From positions 1 through 46,824 of the forward strand of contig CAAFXO010000061.1 in NCBI GenBank assembly GCA_900766975.1: a stretch of 46,824 bases of DNA, given 5' to 3'. A program made the translations under genes and the position numbers. Below, in pieces: positions 16,181 through 24,891 of this stretch. Under the pieces are notes generated by a model. The model was not told the origin of the DNA and did no database searches. It saw only the letters and a program-made list of their open reading frames with translations. Within the stretch, counting starts at the first letter, position 1. Each line of letters opens with the position of its first letter. The stretch comes from Bacteroidales bacterium. Its GTDB lineage: Bacteria > Bacteroidota > Bacteroidia > Bacteroidales > Muribaculaceae.

Positions 16181-17863
16181 ATGGGTTTTCTCGAAGGTCT
16201 TTTCTATATGTTGTGGCGCGGTTTCGCTATCGGTGTCATCATCTCGGCTCCGATGGGCCCGGTGGGCATCCTTTGCGTCCAACGCACCCTCGAGAAGGGT
16301 CGTTACACCGGATTCTTTACCGGCGTCGGCGCGGCTATCTCCGACTTGTTCTATTGCCTCCTCACTGGCTTCGGTCTCTCTCTGATCGAGAATTTTTTGA
16401 AGGAAAACCAAAATGCAATTACGCTGATCGGTAGTATCGTCCTGATATTCTTCGGATTATATCTCTTCCGATCCAACCCGACTCGTGCCCTCCGAAAGCC
16501 TGACGCCAATCGAGTCTCCCCTCAACGCAATATCTTGAACGGGTTCCTCTTTACCGTCTCCAATCCCCTGATTATCTTCCTGATAATCGGTCTATATGCC
16601 CGATTTAATTTCCAACTCCCGGAGATCAATTTCTGGCAGTATCTGGTGGGGTATCTCTTCATCATCGTGGGTGCCCTCTCCTGGTGGTGGGTGGTGAGTT
16701 TCTTCGTCGATAAGGTGAGAAGTCATTTCAATCTACGGTCGATGTGGCTGATCAATCGTATCATCGGATCCGTAATCATGATCTTCGCTGTGGTCGGTAT
16801 TTTCAACGCTCTTACCTCTTCGGCTGATGCCAAGTCTTCGCCACACTCCCTCACTCAGTCATGCTCGGATGAGTCGTTCTATAACTCTGTCAGAGGTTTC
16901 GGCGTTCTCTCCCCCGATACTCTTATCCCTAATTCTCCCCTCCTCTTGGAGTGCTCTACGTCTGACACTCTCGTGAGTTCTCTCCCCCTCTCTGAGGGTC
17001 GTGAGTTCTCTCTCCTCTTTCGTGCTGCCGATCTCCATGCCGATGGCGATCATAGCTATTCCTACACCGATAGCCGTGGACGCAAGAAGCGTGCTACATC
17101 TCCCGATTGGGGAATCCTATTGACCAATCATTCTCATTCGCTCCGCATCTCTTTTCATACTGACTATCATAGCCTCGATGAGTTGATACCCCCTCTGCTG
17201 AGGGTGACCGCGGATTATGACGGTTCTACATCGAGCCTCGATGTGAAGGATGATTATGACTTTACGGGCGAAAATTCTTTCCGGCTTCTGAGGCGCGGCG
17301 GCACGTTCTCCCTCGCCGGCGGATCCCGCCGTTACGATACTCTCTTCTCGAAATATATTCCGGAGTTCGACCCCGATTCGGTCTCTTTTTTTGTCGCTCC
17401 GGGTGGGGCTATGTCGCTCGATTATGTTTCTCTCTCTTCTTCCGGTGCAGTGGCGTGCTCTCCTTTCGGAGGGGTCGATGCCATCCTCTCTCGTATCAAT
17501 CATTCTACCGACCCTATGGAGGCTGTGTGGGGTGTCTTCGATCGCCAACTCGAGGATAACTCTCTGAAGATGGGTGGTAATTACATCTTGGCATCTCTGC
17601 TCCATAAGGATAAGTATATTTTCCTATACCTCGATGGCGCCGCCAAGAATCCCGCTCTCTGGACCCCCGGCATGCTCAAGGCCTCTCTATCCAAGACTCT
17701 CTTTGAGGGGGTCTATGATGTCGTGTGGTATGACCCCACCATCTCCCCCCTGCATGGCGAGATCAAGGCTCAACTTCAAGACCCCGATATTATGGTGTTG
17801 CATTTCCCCGACCATGGAGGATCTACTCTGAGACTCCGCAAAATATATGGATATGGAAAATAA
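16181..17863 (+). CDS. LysE-family transporter fused to a large C-terminal domain
   Basis: A 560-aa fusion. Residues 1 to about 215 are a LysE/RhtB-type exporter with about six membrane segments: IGVIISAPMGPVGILCVQRTL is the typical N-terminal signature, followed by GVGAAISDLFYCLLTGF, TLIGSIVLIFFGLYLF, LNGFLFTVSNPLIIFLIIGL, a fifth segment, and SVIMIFAVVGIFNAL. LysE proteins are usually about 200-230 aa and end there. Residues 220-560 are a soluble, beta-rich region with no domain I recognise; it ends in HFPDHGGSTLRLRKI. The frame is open throughout, with no sign of an internal stop or start that would separate two genes. The likely location of the extra part is the periplasm or cytoplasm, depending on topology. 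It overlaps dgt by 17 bp. Confidence 0.8.
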   Translation: MGFLEGLFYMLWRGFAIGVIISAPMGPVGILCVQRTLEKGRYTGFFTGVGAAISDLFYCLLTGFGLSLIENFLKENQNAITLIGSIVLIFFGLYLFRSNPTRALRKPDANRVSPQRNILNGFLFTVSNPLIIFLIIGLYARFNFQLPEINFWQYLVGYLFIIVGALSWWWVVSFFVDKVRSHFNLRSMWLINRIIGSVIMIFAVVGIFNALTSSADAKSSPHSLTQSCSDESFYNSVRGFGVLSPDTLIPNSPLLLECSTSDTLVSSLPLSEGREFSLLFRAADLHADGDHSYSYTDSRGRKKRATSPDWGILLTNHSHSLRISFHTDYHSLDELIPPLLRVTADYDGSTSSLDVKDDYDFTGENSFRLLRRGGTFSLAGGSRRYDTLFSKYIPEFDPDSVSFFVAPGGAMSLDYVSLSSSGAVACSPFGGVDAILSRINHSTDPMEAVWGVFDRQLEDNSLKMGGNYILASLLHKDKYIFLYLDGAAKNPALWTPGMLKASLSKTLFEGVYDVVWYDPTISPLHGEIKAQLQDPDIMVLHFPDHGGSTLRLRKIYGYGK

Positions 17864-19193
17864 TCAAATCATGGACTGGGGCAAACTTATCTGCGATAAG
17901 CGCCTCGGCATGGAGGCTTATCATGACGACCGCCATCATACTCGCTCCGATTTCCAGCGAGATTATGACCGTCTTATCTTCTCTTCCCCTTTCCGTCGTC
18001 TGCAAAATAAGACGCAGGTCTTCCCTCTGCCGGGTAGCATCTTCGTTCACAACCGCCTCACACACTCTCTTGAGGTGTCGTCGGTGGGGCGCTCTTTGGG
18101 TCATGAGGTGGCGATACGCCTTCGCAGCAAGTACCCCGATCCTCATCTTGGCTCTAAGTTCGATGATATCCGCGATATCGTGGCGGCAGCTTGCCTTTGC
18201 CATGATTTGGGCAATCCCCCCTTCGGACATTCCGGCGAGAAGACCATCTCTTCTTTCTTCAGCGAGGGTCCCGGCGCGGAGTTGCAACGGTTCCTCTCTC
18301 CCGAGGAGTGGGCTGATCTGGTACATTTCGAGGGTAATGCGAATTCTTTCCGTCTCTTGACCCATCAGTTTAATGGTCGACGTCAGGGGGGTATGGCTAT
18401 GACCTATTCCACGCTCGCTTCTATTGTGAAGTACCCCTTTGCCTCTTCCCAAGCCGGAGCAAAGGGTAAGTTCGGCTATTTCTGCAGCGAACGTGACATC
18501 TTCTGTCGTGTCGCCGACCAGCTCGGCATCATCCGCCACGACACCGACAGCTTCGCTCGCCACCCCTTAGTCTATATCCTCGAGGCTGCCGACGATATTT
18601 GCTATCAAATCATGGATATCGAGGATGCCCACAAGCTCCATCTCCTCTCCACCGAGCTGGTGCGCTCTCTTTTCCTCAATTTCTTCCCTGCCGAGCGCCA
18701 CGACCATGTGCAGAATGTCGTCGATAGCCTTACCGACCCCAATGAGCAGGTGGCTTATCTCCGCTCGGGTGTCGTCGGTGTGCTCGTCGAGGGGTGCGCC
18801 AATACATTCATGGAGCATGAGGAGGAGATCTTGCGTGGCACTTTCCACGACAATCTCATTAATTGCCTTCCTCCACATCTCAAGAAGGCGTATGGCGAGT
18901 GCTCGAAGATCGCTTTCAGCCGCATCTATCACGCCCCCATGGTGGTGGATATCGAACTCGCCGGCAATCGGATCATCTCCTTCCTGCTTCAAACTCTCGT
19001 CGAGGCGGTGATCAATCCTGATCGCAATTATTCCAACCTATTGCTCAATATTATCCCGCAGCAATATGATGTGCGCTCTGACTCGATCTATCATCGCCTC
19101 CAGGGTGTGCTCGATCATATCTCCGGCATGACCGATGTATATGCCCTCGACCTCTATCGCAAACTCAATGGCCATAGCCTCCCCGCTGTCTGA
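17847..19193 (+). CDS. dgt: Deoxyguanosine triphosphate triphosphohydrolase
   Basis: Splits dGTP to deoxyguanosine and triphosphate; a member of the HD superfamily, 448 aa. The N-terminal signature is FQRDYDRLIFSSPFRRLQNKTQV; metal-binding residues include His73 (LTHSLEV) and His119-Asp120 (CHDLGNPPFGHSGE), and AADDICYQIMDIED supplies another conserved Asp. The ATG at 17847 overlaps the LysE-fusion gene by 17 bp; ATG codons at 17853 and 17871 are alternatives. There is a T-free, 38-bp gap to the TPM gene. Confidence 0.93.
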   Translation: MDMENNQIMDWGKLICDKRLGMEAYHDDRHHTRSDFQRDYDRLIFSSPFRRLQNKTQVFPLPGSIFVHNRLTHSLEVSSVGRSLGHEVAIRLRSKYPDPHLGSKFDDIRDIVAAACLCHDLGNPPFGHSGEKTISSFFSEGPGAELQRFLSPEEWADLVHFEGNANSFRLLTHQFNGRRQGGMAMTYSTLASIVKYPFASSQAGAKGKFGYFCSERDIFCRVADQLGIIRHDTDSFARHPLVYILEAADDICYQIMDIEDAHKLHLLSTELVRSLFLNFFPAERHDHVQNVVDSLTDPNEQVAYLRSGVVGVLVEGCANTFMEHEEEILRGTFHDNLINCLPPHLKKAYGECSKIAFSRIYHAPMVVDIELAGNRIISFLLQTLVEAVINPDRNYSNLLLNIIPQQYDVRSDSIYHRLQGVLDHISGMTDVYALDLYRKLNGHSLPAV

Positions 19194-19195
19194 AT

Positions 19196-19207
19196 AACCA
19201 ATAACCA
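19196..19207 (+). repeat. Short TAACC repeat before the TPM gene
   Basis: TAACCAATAACC is two partial copies of the heptamer seen before the amylase gene, directly after the dgt stop and 24 bp before the next start. Confidence 0.5.
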
Positions 19208-19231
19208 CTCACCCTCCTCATCTCACATGCT

Positions 19232-20503
19232 ATGAAGAAGTTTTTTGCTATATTTTCGTTGTGCCTCATCTCGTTGGCGGTCATGGCGCAGGTCATGGCT
19301 CCCTCAGATATGCCATATCGTGATGCTTCGGGACGTCCCCATCAGGTCAGCGACCCTTCCGGGTTCCTTACTCCCGATGTTCGCAAGGCTGTGGAGGATT
19401 CCCTCTTTCAGATCTATAAGAAGTATACCGTCGAACTTGCCATCGCTCTCCCTGCCGAGATCGGCGATGCCGACCCCAATGAGTGGTGTGAAGAACTATT
19501 CTCCACCTGGAAGATTGGCAAGAAGGATAAGGATAATGGTCTGCTGATCATGATCTCTCCCGGGTCGCGCCGGGCTTATATCATGACCGGATATGGCATG
19601 GAGGGTATCTTCACCGATATGGCTTGTCGCAACCTTGTCGACAAGGCTATTATCCCCGCCATGCGTGAGGATAATGTCGATAAGGCGGTGACAGATGTCG
19701 TGTCGATGATCAGCCGGGCTCTTGCCGATCCTGCAGCCGCTGAGGAGTTGCGTTCCGAACAGTCCGGATCTGCCGACCTCGAACCGATCGACCTCACTCC
19801 CCTCTGGGGTCTTGTAGCCGGGGTGGCGCTTGTGGTCTTCGTAGTCACCGTGGTATGTCTCTTCCGAGACCTTAAGCGCACTCGACGTATGCTTACCCAA
19901 TATGAGAAGGCTACTCACTGGAAGTCTCAGCTGATCATGTATTTAGGACTCTCTATCCTCTCTTGCGGGTTGGGATTTATATTCTATTTGATAGTCTTGA
20001 TGATCTATCGTCGCACTCGCACTCGCAGCATTCGCTGCTCTTCTTGCGGCGTGAAGATGCATCGCCTCTCGGAGAAGGAGGATAATATTTGGCTCAATGA
20101 TTCCCAAGATTTTGAGGAGAACCTGCAGACTGTCGATTACGACGTCTGGGAGTGTCCGAAATGTGGCAAGATCGAGCGTTTTGCTTTCCGCGCCAATCAG
20201 AAGAAGTATAGCGAGTGCCCGGCATGTCATACAGTGGCGATGTGCTTGGTTCGGGATACGGTAATCGTACGCCCCACGATCCGTCAGGAGGGGGTCGGCG
20301 AACGAATATATGAGTGTCGCTTCTGTCATCATATACATCGAGATCGTTACAAACTGCCGCGCCAAGCCGATCCGACGGCAGCTGCCGTAGCAGCAGGCAT
20401 AGCCACCGGCAGTCTTAGAGGCAGTGGTGGTGGCGGATTCGGTGGATTTGGCGGCTTCGGAGGAGGCGCAACAGGGGGCGGTGGTGCCGGCGGCAGTTGG
20501 TGA
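19232..20503 (+). CDS. TPM-domain membrane protein with zinc-ribbon pairs and glycine-rich tail
   Basis: A 423-aa membrane protein. After the signal peptide (FFAIFSLCLISLAVMAQ) comes a TPM (YgcG-type) domain of about residues 40-165: PSGFLTPDVRKAVEDSL, VELAIALPAEIG, DKDNGLLIMISPGSRRAYIMTGYGMEG. Two membrane segments follow (LWGLVAGVALVVFVVTVVCLF and LGLSILSCGLGFIFYLIVLMI). The cytoplasmic end has four CxxC pairs (CSSC, CPKC, CPAC, CRFC), enough for two zinc ribbons, then a Gly-rich tail (GGGGFGGFGGFGGG) as in other TPM proteins. TPM proteins are variously reported as phosphatases or membrane-stress proteins; function here is unknown. The terminator at 20523 separates it from porT. Confidence 0.85.
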   Translation: MKKFFAIFSLCLISLAVMAQVMAPSDMPYRDASGRPHQVSDPSGFLTPDVRKAVEDSLFQIYKKYTVELAIALPAEIGDADPNEWCEELFSTWKIGKKDKDNGLLIMISPGSRRAYIMTGYGMEGIFTDMACRNLVDKAIIPAMREDNVDKAVTDVVSMISRALADPAAAEELRSEQSGSADLEPIDLTPLWGLVAGVALVVFVVTVVCLFRDLKRTRRMLTQYEKATHWKSQLIMYLGLSILSCGLGFIFYLIVLMIYRRTRTRSIRCSSCGVKMHRLSEKEDNIWLNDSQDFEENLQTVDYDVWECPKCGKIERFAFRANQKKYSECPACHTVAMCLVRDTVIVRPTIRQEGVGERIYECRFCHHIHRDRYKLPRQADPTAAAVAAGIATGSLRGSGGGGFGGFGGFGGGATGGGGAGGSW

Positions 20504-20522
20504 TCCGACGGATATATTAAAG

Positions 20523-20564
20523 GGCTTTTGTCGACTTTTTTGCCGACAAAAGCCTAATTTTTTT
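20523..20564 (+). terminator. Rho-independent terminator after the TPM gene
   Basis: An 11-bp stem GGCTTTTGTCG (20523-20533) pairs with CGACAAAAGCC (20544-20554), followed by TAATTTTTTT. It is a strong hairpin and insulates the T9SS cluster from the gene before it. Confidence 0.88.
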
Positions 20565-20608
20565 CATCTCAGTTCAATAATCACCCCTCTACTCACGTTA
20601 ACTCTATA

Positions 20609-21364
20609 ATGAACCGTGTGAATTCCTACATATCAATTACTCGTGTTGCATCTCTCTTTCTGCCGGGGATACTCTTCTTGTGTGCCCTTGTGATGCCCTT
20701 CGAGTCGTCGGCTAAGTATAATGATAAGGTGCTCAATCGCCCTTACGCCGACCTCAAGCGCTGGCACCTCGGTTTCTCCATCGGTTTCAATATGCAAGAC
20801 CTGAAGTTTACCCATAATGGCAATGTCACTGCCGATGGGCAACAGTGGTATGTCGAAACACCGAATTGCAGCCCCGGTATCAATGTCCAGGTGCTCGCCG
20901 ACCTTCGCCTCCATAAGTATCTCAACCTCCGATTCACTCCCGGCATCTCGTTCGGTTTCAAGGATGTGGAGATGAGAGATTTCAATTCCGGCCTCACTTG
21001 GCGTCAGAGCGTGAAGAGTGTGTATGTCATCACCCCTCTCGACCTCAAGATCTCCGGCGATCGCCTGCAGAATGCCCGCCCTTACGTCACTGTCGGTGCT
21101 ATGGGGGCCTTCGATGTCGGTAAGAAGTCTTCAGACTATCTGAAGTTTACCACCGCCGATGCATACCTTACCGTCGGTTTCGGCTGTGATTTCTACCTCC
21201 CTTTCTTTAAGTTTAATCCCGAAATCAAGTTCTGTTTCGGATTAACCGATATTTTGCAACATGTCCGCCCTGACCTCGAGGATGATGTCGAGATGATCAA
21301 GATCACTCAGTCTCTGACCAAGGTCAAGTCGCAAATGTTTATGATTACTTTCTATTTCGAATGA
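20609..21364 (+). CDS. porT: T9SS outer-membrane protein PorT/SprT
   Basis: A beta-barrel outer-membrane protein needed for type IX secretion, 251 aa with an N-terminal signal (FLPGILFLCALVMPFESSA). Strand sequences are characteristic of PorT: WHLGFSIGFNMQDLKF, PGINVQVLADLRLHKYLNLRF, SFGF, and the C-terminal FGCDFYLPFFKFNPEIKFCFG. It ends in an aromatic residue pair typical of barrels (FMITFYFE). Its TGA stop overlaps the porP ATG (ATGA). In Porphyromonas gingivalis porT lies apart from porPKLMN, so this arrangement is notable. A PorT-like protein of the general barrel family cannot be excluded but the match is good. Confidence 0.85.
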   Translation: MNRVNSYISITRVASLFLPGILFLCALVMPFESSAKYNDKVLNRPYADLKRWHLGFSIGFNMQDLKFTHNGNVTADGQQWYVETPNCSPGINVQVLADLRLHKYLNLRFTPGISFGFKDVEMRDFNSGLTWRQSVKSVYVITPLDLKISGDRLQNARPYVTVGAMGAFDVGKKSSDYLKFTTADAYLTVGFGCDFYLPFFKFNPEIKFCFGLTDILQHVRPDLEDDVEMIKITQSLTKVKSQMFMITFYFE

Positions 21365-22368
21365 TCAAAGTCTTATCATCACTTACACGCCGCCTGAGAC
21401 TCCCTCTCTGTGTGCTCTGTCTCTCTCTGTCGATCCTCTCGGCACGAGGGCAAGGTGATGCCATGTTTACTCAATATTGGGCTCTCCCCACCTATTACAA
21501 CCCCGCCACCTCCGGTAATATCGATTTTATACGTATTCGTGGCGGCGCCAAGTTGCAGTGGCTCGGCATCGACAATGCCCCCAAGGATTTTCTGGCTACT
21601 GCCGATATGCCGATCAAACTCAATAAGAAGAGCCGCCTCGGTGTCGGAGCCCTCTTCAGTTCGGAGTCGATTGGCCTTTATCGCAACCTCGAAGTCGGCG
21701 TCCAAGTCAGCTATAAATTCAAGGCTCTCAAGGGTGTATGGAGTGTCGGCGTGCAGCCCGCTTTCTACAACTCGAAGTTCAAGGGCGAGGATATCTATAT
21801 CCCCGAGGGTGATGACTTCCACCAAGCTGACGACCCCAACCTCCCCAACGCCGATGTCTCGGGCAATGTCTTCGATCTCTCCGCCGGTGTCCACTATCAG
21901 CATAAGTGGTTCTCCGTTGGATTCTCGGTGCTCCATATCATGCAGCCCACGGTGACTATGAGCGATGAGGGTGGCTCCGATTCGGAGACCGTTGAGTTCC
22001 AAGCTACACTCCCAAGACGTGCATATTTCATCGCTGATAGCAATATTCCGATAAAAAATTCGTTATTTTCATTGCAACCCTCTCTGAATATTAACACCGA
22101 TTTCAGTCAATTCTCCGGCGAAGTCACCATGAGAGCCACTTACAATAAGTTCCTCTCTTTCGGTGTAGGGTACAGGTATAAGGAGGCAATTTCGGCTATG
22201 ATAGCCGCCGAGTTCAAGAATTTCTTCATCGGATATGCCTACGATTATCCCCTCTCTCGCATCACCAAGGGCTCTTCCGGTAGCCATGAGGTGGTGATTG
22301 GATATAATGTCAAGCTCAATTTGGGCGATAAGAATAAAAATAAACAGCGTTCCATTCGTATAATGTAG
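21361..22368 (+). CDS. porP: T9SS outer-membrane protein PorP/SprF family
   Basis: An outer-membrane component that links the T9SS ring to the surface; SprF/PorP family, 335 aa. Signal peptide, then QGDAMFTQYWALPTYYNPATSG, the hallmark of the family (normally QDPxFTQYxxNPxxxNPAYAG). Twelve or so beta strands follow, with GVGYRYKEAISAMIAAEFKNFFIGYAYDY near the end. It starts inside the porT stop (ATGA) and is 5 bp upstream of gldK, so it is read as the second gene of the T9SS operon. Confidence 0.93.
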   Translation: MIKVLSSLTRRLRLPLCVLCLSLSILSARGQGDAMFTQYWALPTYYNPATSGNIDFIRIRGGAKLQWLGIDNAPKDFLATADMPIKLNKKSRLGVGALFSSESIGLYRNLEVGVQVSYKFKALKGVWSVGVQPAFYNSKFKGEDIYIPEGDDFHQADDPNLPNADVSGNVFDLSAGVHYQHKWFSVGFSVLHIMQPTVTMSDEGGSDSETVEFQATLPRRAYFIADSNIPIKNSLFSLQPSLNINTDFSQFSGEVTMRATYNKFLSFGVGYRYKEAISAMIAAEFKNFFIGYAYDYPLSRITKGSSGSHEVVIGYNVKLNLGDKNKNKQRSIRIM

Positions 22369-22373
22369 CGATA

Positions 22374-23870
22374 ATGATAAAGAAAAAGTATAAGTTTCTC
22401 AATCTGTCTTCCTTCCGCTCGTCAGCGATGATGAAGGTAATGACATGGATGGCCACTTTCGGCTCTTTGGTCGCTTTGGTCTCTTGCGCCGGTATGCGTA
22501 GCAGTAGCGCCGGCGGAGAAGTCACCGGCGTCGGTGGCGCTTCGTTTGCCGAACCAACCCCCTACGGCATGGTACTCATCGACCGTGGCACCATCGCCAT
22601 GGGCCCCGCCGCCGATGATTCCGTGGCAGGTATTCGTAAGAGTGCTCGCGGCGTCTCTATCGATTCTTTCTGGATGGATGAGACCGAGGTTACTAACTCT
22701 AAATATAAGCAGTTCGTATTCTGGGTCCGCGATTCTATCATCCGCGAACGCCTCGCCGACCCCGCTTTCGGAGGTAATGAGGCCTTCAAAATCGAGGAGG
22801 ATAAGGAGGGTAACCCCATTAAGCCTTACCTCAACTGGTCTAAGCCTATCCCCTGGCGCAACCCCAATGAGGATGAACAGCGTGCCATCGAAAGTGTATA
22901 TCGCACCAACCCCATCACCGGCCAACGCGAACTCGACCCCACCCAGATGAACTATCGGTATGAAATCTACAATCACACCGAGGCCGCTCGTCGTCGCAAT
23001 CGCCTTGACCCCGAAACTCGCGAGTATAACACCGATCTCCCAATTCCCACCGACCTCCCCATTATCTCCAAAGATACAGCCTATCTCACCGAGGAGGGTA
23101 GAATCGTACGCGAGACCGTGTCTCGTCCCCTCACCGGTGACTATGATTTCCTGAATACTTATATCGTAAATATTTATCCCGACACTACTGCCTGGATCAA
23201 TGACTTCGATAATGCATATAATGAGCCCTATACTCGTATGTATTTCTCTCATGCCGGGTATAATGACTATCCCGTGGTAGGCGTCAGCTGGGAGCAGGCT
23301 AATGCTTTCTGTAATTGGCGCACCGAGTACCTCCGCCGCTCTCTCGGCAGGGAGGGTGTATATATCGAACCTTACCGCCTCCCCACAGAGGCTGAATGGG
23401 AATATGCCGCTCGAGCCGGCAACTCCGAAAGCGCTTACCCCTGGGAGGAAACGCTCCCCATGGACGAACGCGGTTGCTTCTATGCCAACTTCAAACCGGG
23501 TGAAGGTAATTTCGTGCGCGACGGTCATGTCATCACTTCCCAAGTAGGTACCTTCAACCCCAATGATTTCGGTCTCTACGACATGGCGGGTAACGTCTCC
23601 GAATGGACATCTACCGCCTACACCGAGAGTATCGACCGTCTCACCTCCGACCTCAATCCCGAGTATCGATATGATGCCGCCAAGGAGGATCCCTACAAGA
23701 TGAAACGCAAGATCGTCAGAGGGGGTAGCTGGAAGGATGCCGCTCAGAATATTCGCGCTGACCTCCGCACATGGGAGTATCAGAATGAACAGCGTTCTTA
23801 CATCGGCTTCCGCTGCGTTCGCTCGCAGATCGGTTTCGCTCGTGGCAATAAAAAGAAAAGTGTGAAATAA
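22374..23870 (+). CDS. gldK: T9SS outer-membrane lipoprotein GldK/PorK
   Basis: The lipoprotein that forms the periplasmic T9SS ring with GldN, 498 aa. The lipobox is LVALVSC (Cys39 from this start), followed by a Ser/Gly linker and a formylglycine-generating-enzyme-like domain: YGMVLIDRGTIAMG, SFWMDETEVTNSKYKQF, YPVVGVSWEQANAFCNWR, RLPTEAEWEYAARAG, GLYDMAGNVSEWT, RKIVRGGSWKD. The fold is kept, although GldK is a structural protein. A second ATG at 22428 (MMKVMTWMATF) would give a more compact lipoprotein signal, so the start is uncertain. It precedes gldL by 29 bp. Confidence 0.95.
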   Translation: MIKKKYKFLNLSSFRSSAMMKVMTWMATFGSLVALVSCAGMRSSSAGGEVTGVGGASFAEPTPYGMVLIDRGTIAMGPAADDSVAGIRKSARGVSIDSFWMDETEVTNSKYKQFVFWVRDSIIRERLADPAFGGNEAFKIEEDKEGNPIKPYLNWSKPIPWRNPNEDEQRAIESVYRTNPITGQRELDPTQMNYRYEIYNHTEAARRRNRLDPETREYNTDLPIPTDLPIISKDTAYLTEEGRIVRETVSRPLTGDYDFLNTYIVNIYPDTTAWINDFDNAYNEPYTRMYFSHAGYNDYPVVGVSWEQANAFCNWRTEYLRRSLGREGVYIEPYRLPTEAEWEYAARAGNSESAYPWEETLPMDERGCFYANFKPGEGNFVRDGHVITSQVGTFNPNDFGLYDMAGNVSEWTSTAYTESIDRLTSDLNPEYRYDAAKEDPYKMKRKIVRGGSWKDAAQNIRADLRTWEYQNEQRSYIGFRCVRSQIGFARGNKKKSVK

Positions 23871-23899
23871 GTTTGATAATACCATAAAGTTTTGTTCCA

Positions 23900-24889
23900 A
23901 TGGTAAAGATCCGTAAATATGCTAATGGCATCGAACGCTTCCTTCGCGGTGAGAAGGGTCAGCGCTTCTTTAATTTCGCTTATTCGATAGGTGCAGCCGT
24001 CGTGATCTGGGGTGCACTCTTCAAGATACTCCACCTGCCTGGTGGCAGCACTCTCCTTTGTATCGGTATGGGCACCGAGATCGCAATGTTCGTCCTTACC
24101 GCCTTCGACCGTCCCCCCAAGGATTATGCCTGGGAGGAGGTATTCCCCGTGCTCGACAGCAAGGACCCTGACGATCGTCCCGATTTCAATTCCGGGTCGG
24201 GTGTCGTGATCAGCGGTGGCGGCGGATCGGTCACTATCGACCCTGACGCCATCCCCGAGGGTGGTTTCCCCGGTGGAGTAGTGGTCGGTGGCGATGCTGT
24301 GCCCGGACCCGCTGTAGTCGGCGCCGCCGTGGCAGGTCCTATCCAGCCTGTCCAATCACTCTCCGAGGCTGAAGAGATGGCTGACGCTTCTCGCTGTTAT
24401 CTCGAACAAATGCAGGGTATCTCCGAGCAGATGAGTCGTCTCAACGAGACCACTGAAGCCCTCAACGAGGTGACACGCACCCTCCTGGCATCTTATCAAG
24501 CCATCACTCAGAACTCCGAAACTATATCCTCCAATTCTTCCGGGTATGTAGATCAGATGGAGTCGCTCAATCGCAATATCGCCGGACTCAACACCATCTA
24601 TGAGATTCAACTCAAGAGCATCAGCTCGCAGCTCGAATCTATCGACCGTGTCAACCGCGGCTTGAAGGATATCCGTGATATGTATGACAAGGCTGCCAAT
24701 GAGTCTTCTCGCTATTGCGAGGAAACCGAAAAGATGGCTCGTTATATGAAGCAACTCAATTCGGTCTACGAAAAGATGATCACAGCCATGACCATCAATA
24801 TGGCGAATCCTATGATGGGTGCAAACCCCGCTGCATCTTCAGCCGGATTCAATCCTTTTGACCAATCTAATTCCAACCAAAACGGTTAA
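23900..24889 (+). CDS. gldL: T9SS inner-membrane motor protein GldL/PorL
   Basis: An inner-membrane protein that with GldM forms the proton-driven motor of the T9SS, 329 aa. Two membrane helices are visible (FNFAYSIGAAVVIWGALFKIL and TLLCIGMGTEIAMFVLTAF); Glu60 in the second helix (MGTEIAM) matches the glutamate needed for energy coupling in characterised homologues. A Gly/Val/Pro-rich linker (about 100-150) leads into a long coiled-coil-like C-terminal part with repeated LNETTEALNEVTRTLL heptads. The next gene starts 2 bp after its stop. Confidence 0.95.
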   Translation: MVKIRKYANGIERFLRGEKGQRFFNFAYSIGAAVVIWGALFKILHLPGGSTLLCIGMGTEIAMFVLTAFDRPPKDYAWEEVFPVLDSKDPDDRPDFNSGSGVVISGGGGSVTIDPDAIPEGGFPGGVVVGGDAVPGPAVVGAAVAGPIQPVQSLSEAEEMADASRCYLEQMQGISEQMSRLNETTEALNEVTRTLLASYQAITQNSETISSNSSGYVDQMESLNRNIAGLNTIYEIQLKSISSQLESIDRVNRGLKDIRDMYDKAANESSRYCEETEKMARYMKQLNSVYEKMITAMTINMANPMMGANPAASSAGFNPFDQSNSNQNG

Positions 24890-24891
24890 AT

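Noticed and set aside
22422..23900. 492-residue open frame antisense to gldK, and similar long frames antisense to parE, gldM and susC
   Set aside because: All mirror certain genes and show no protein-family features.
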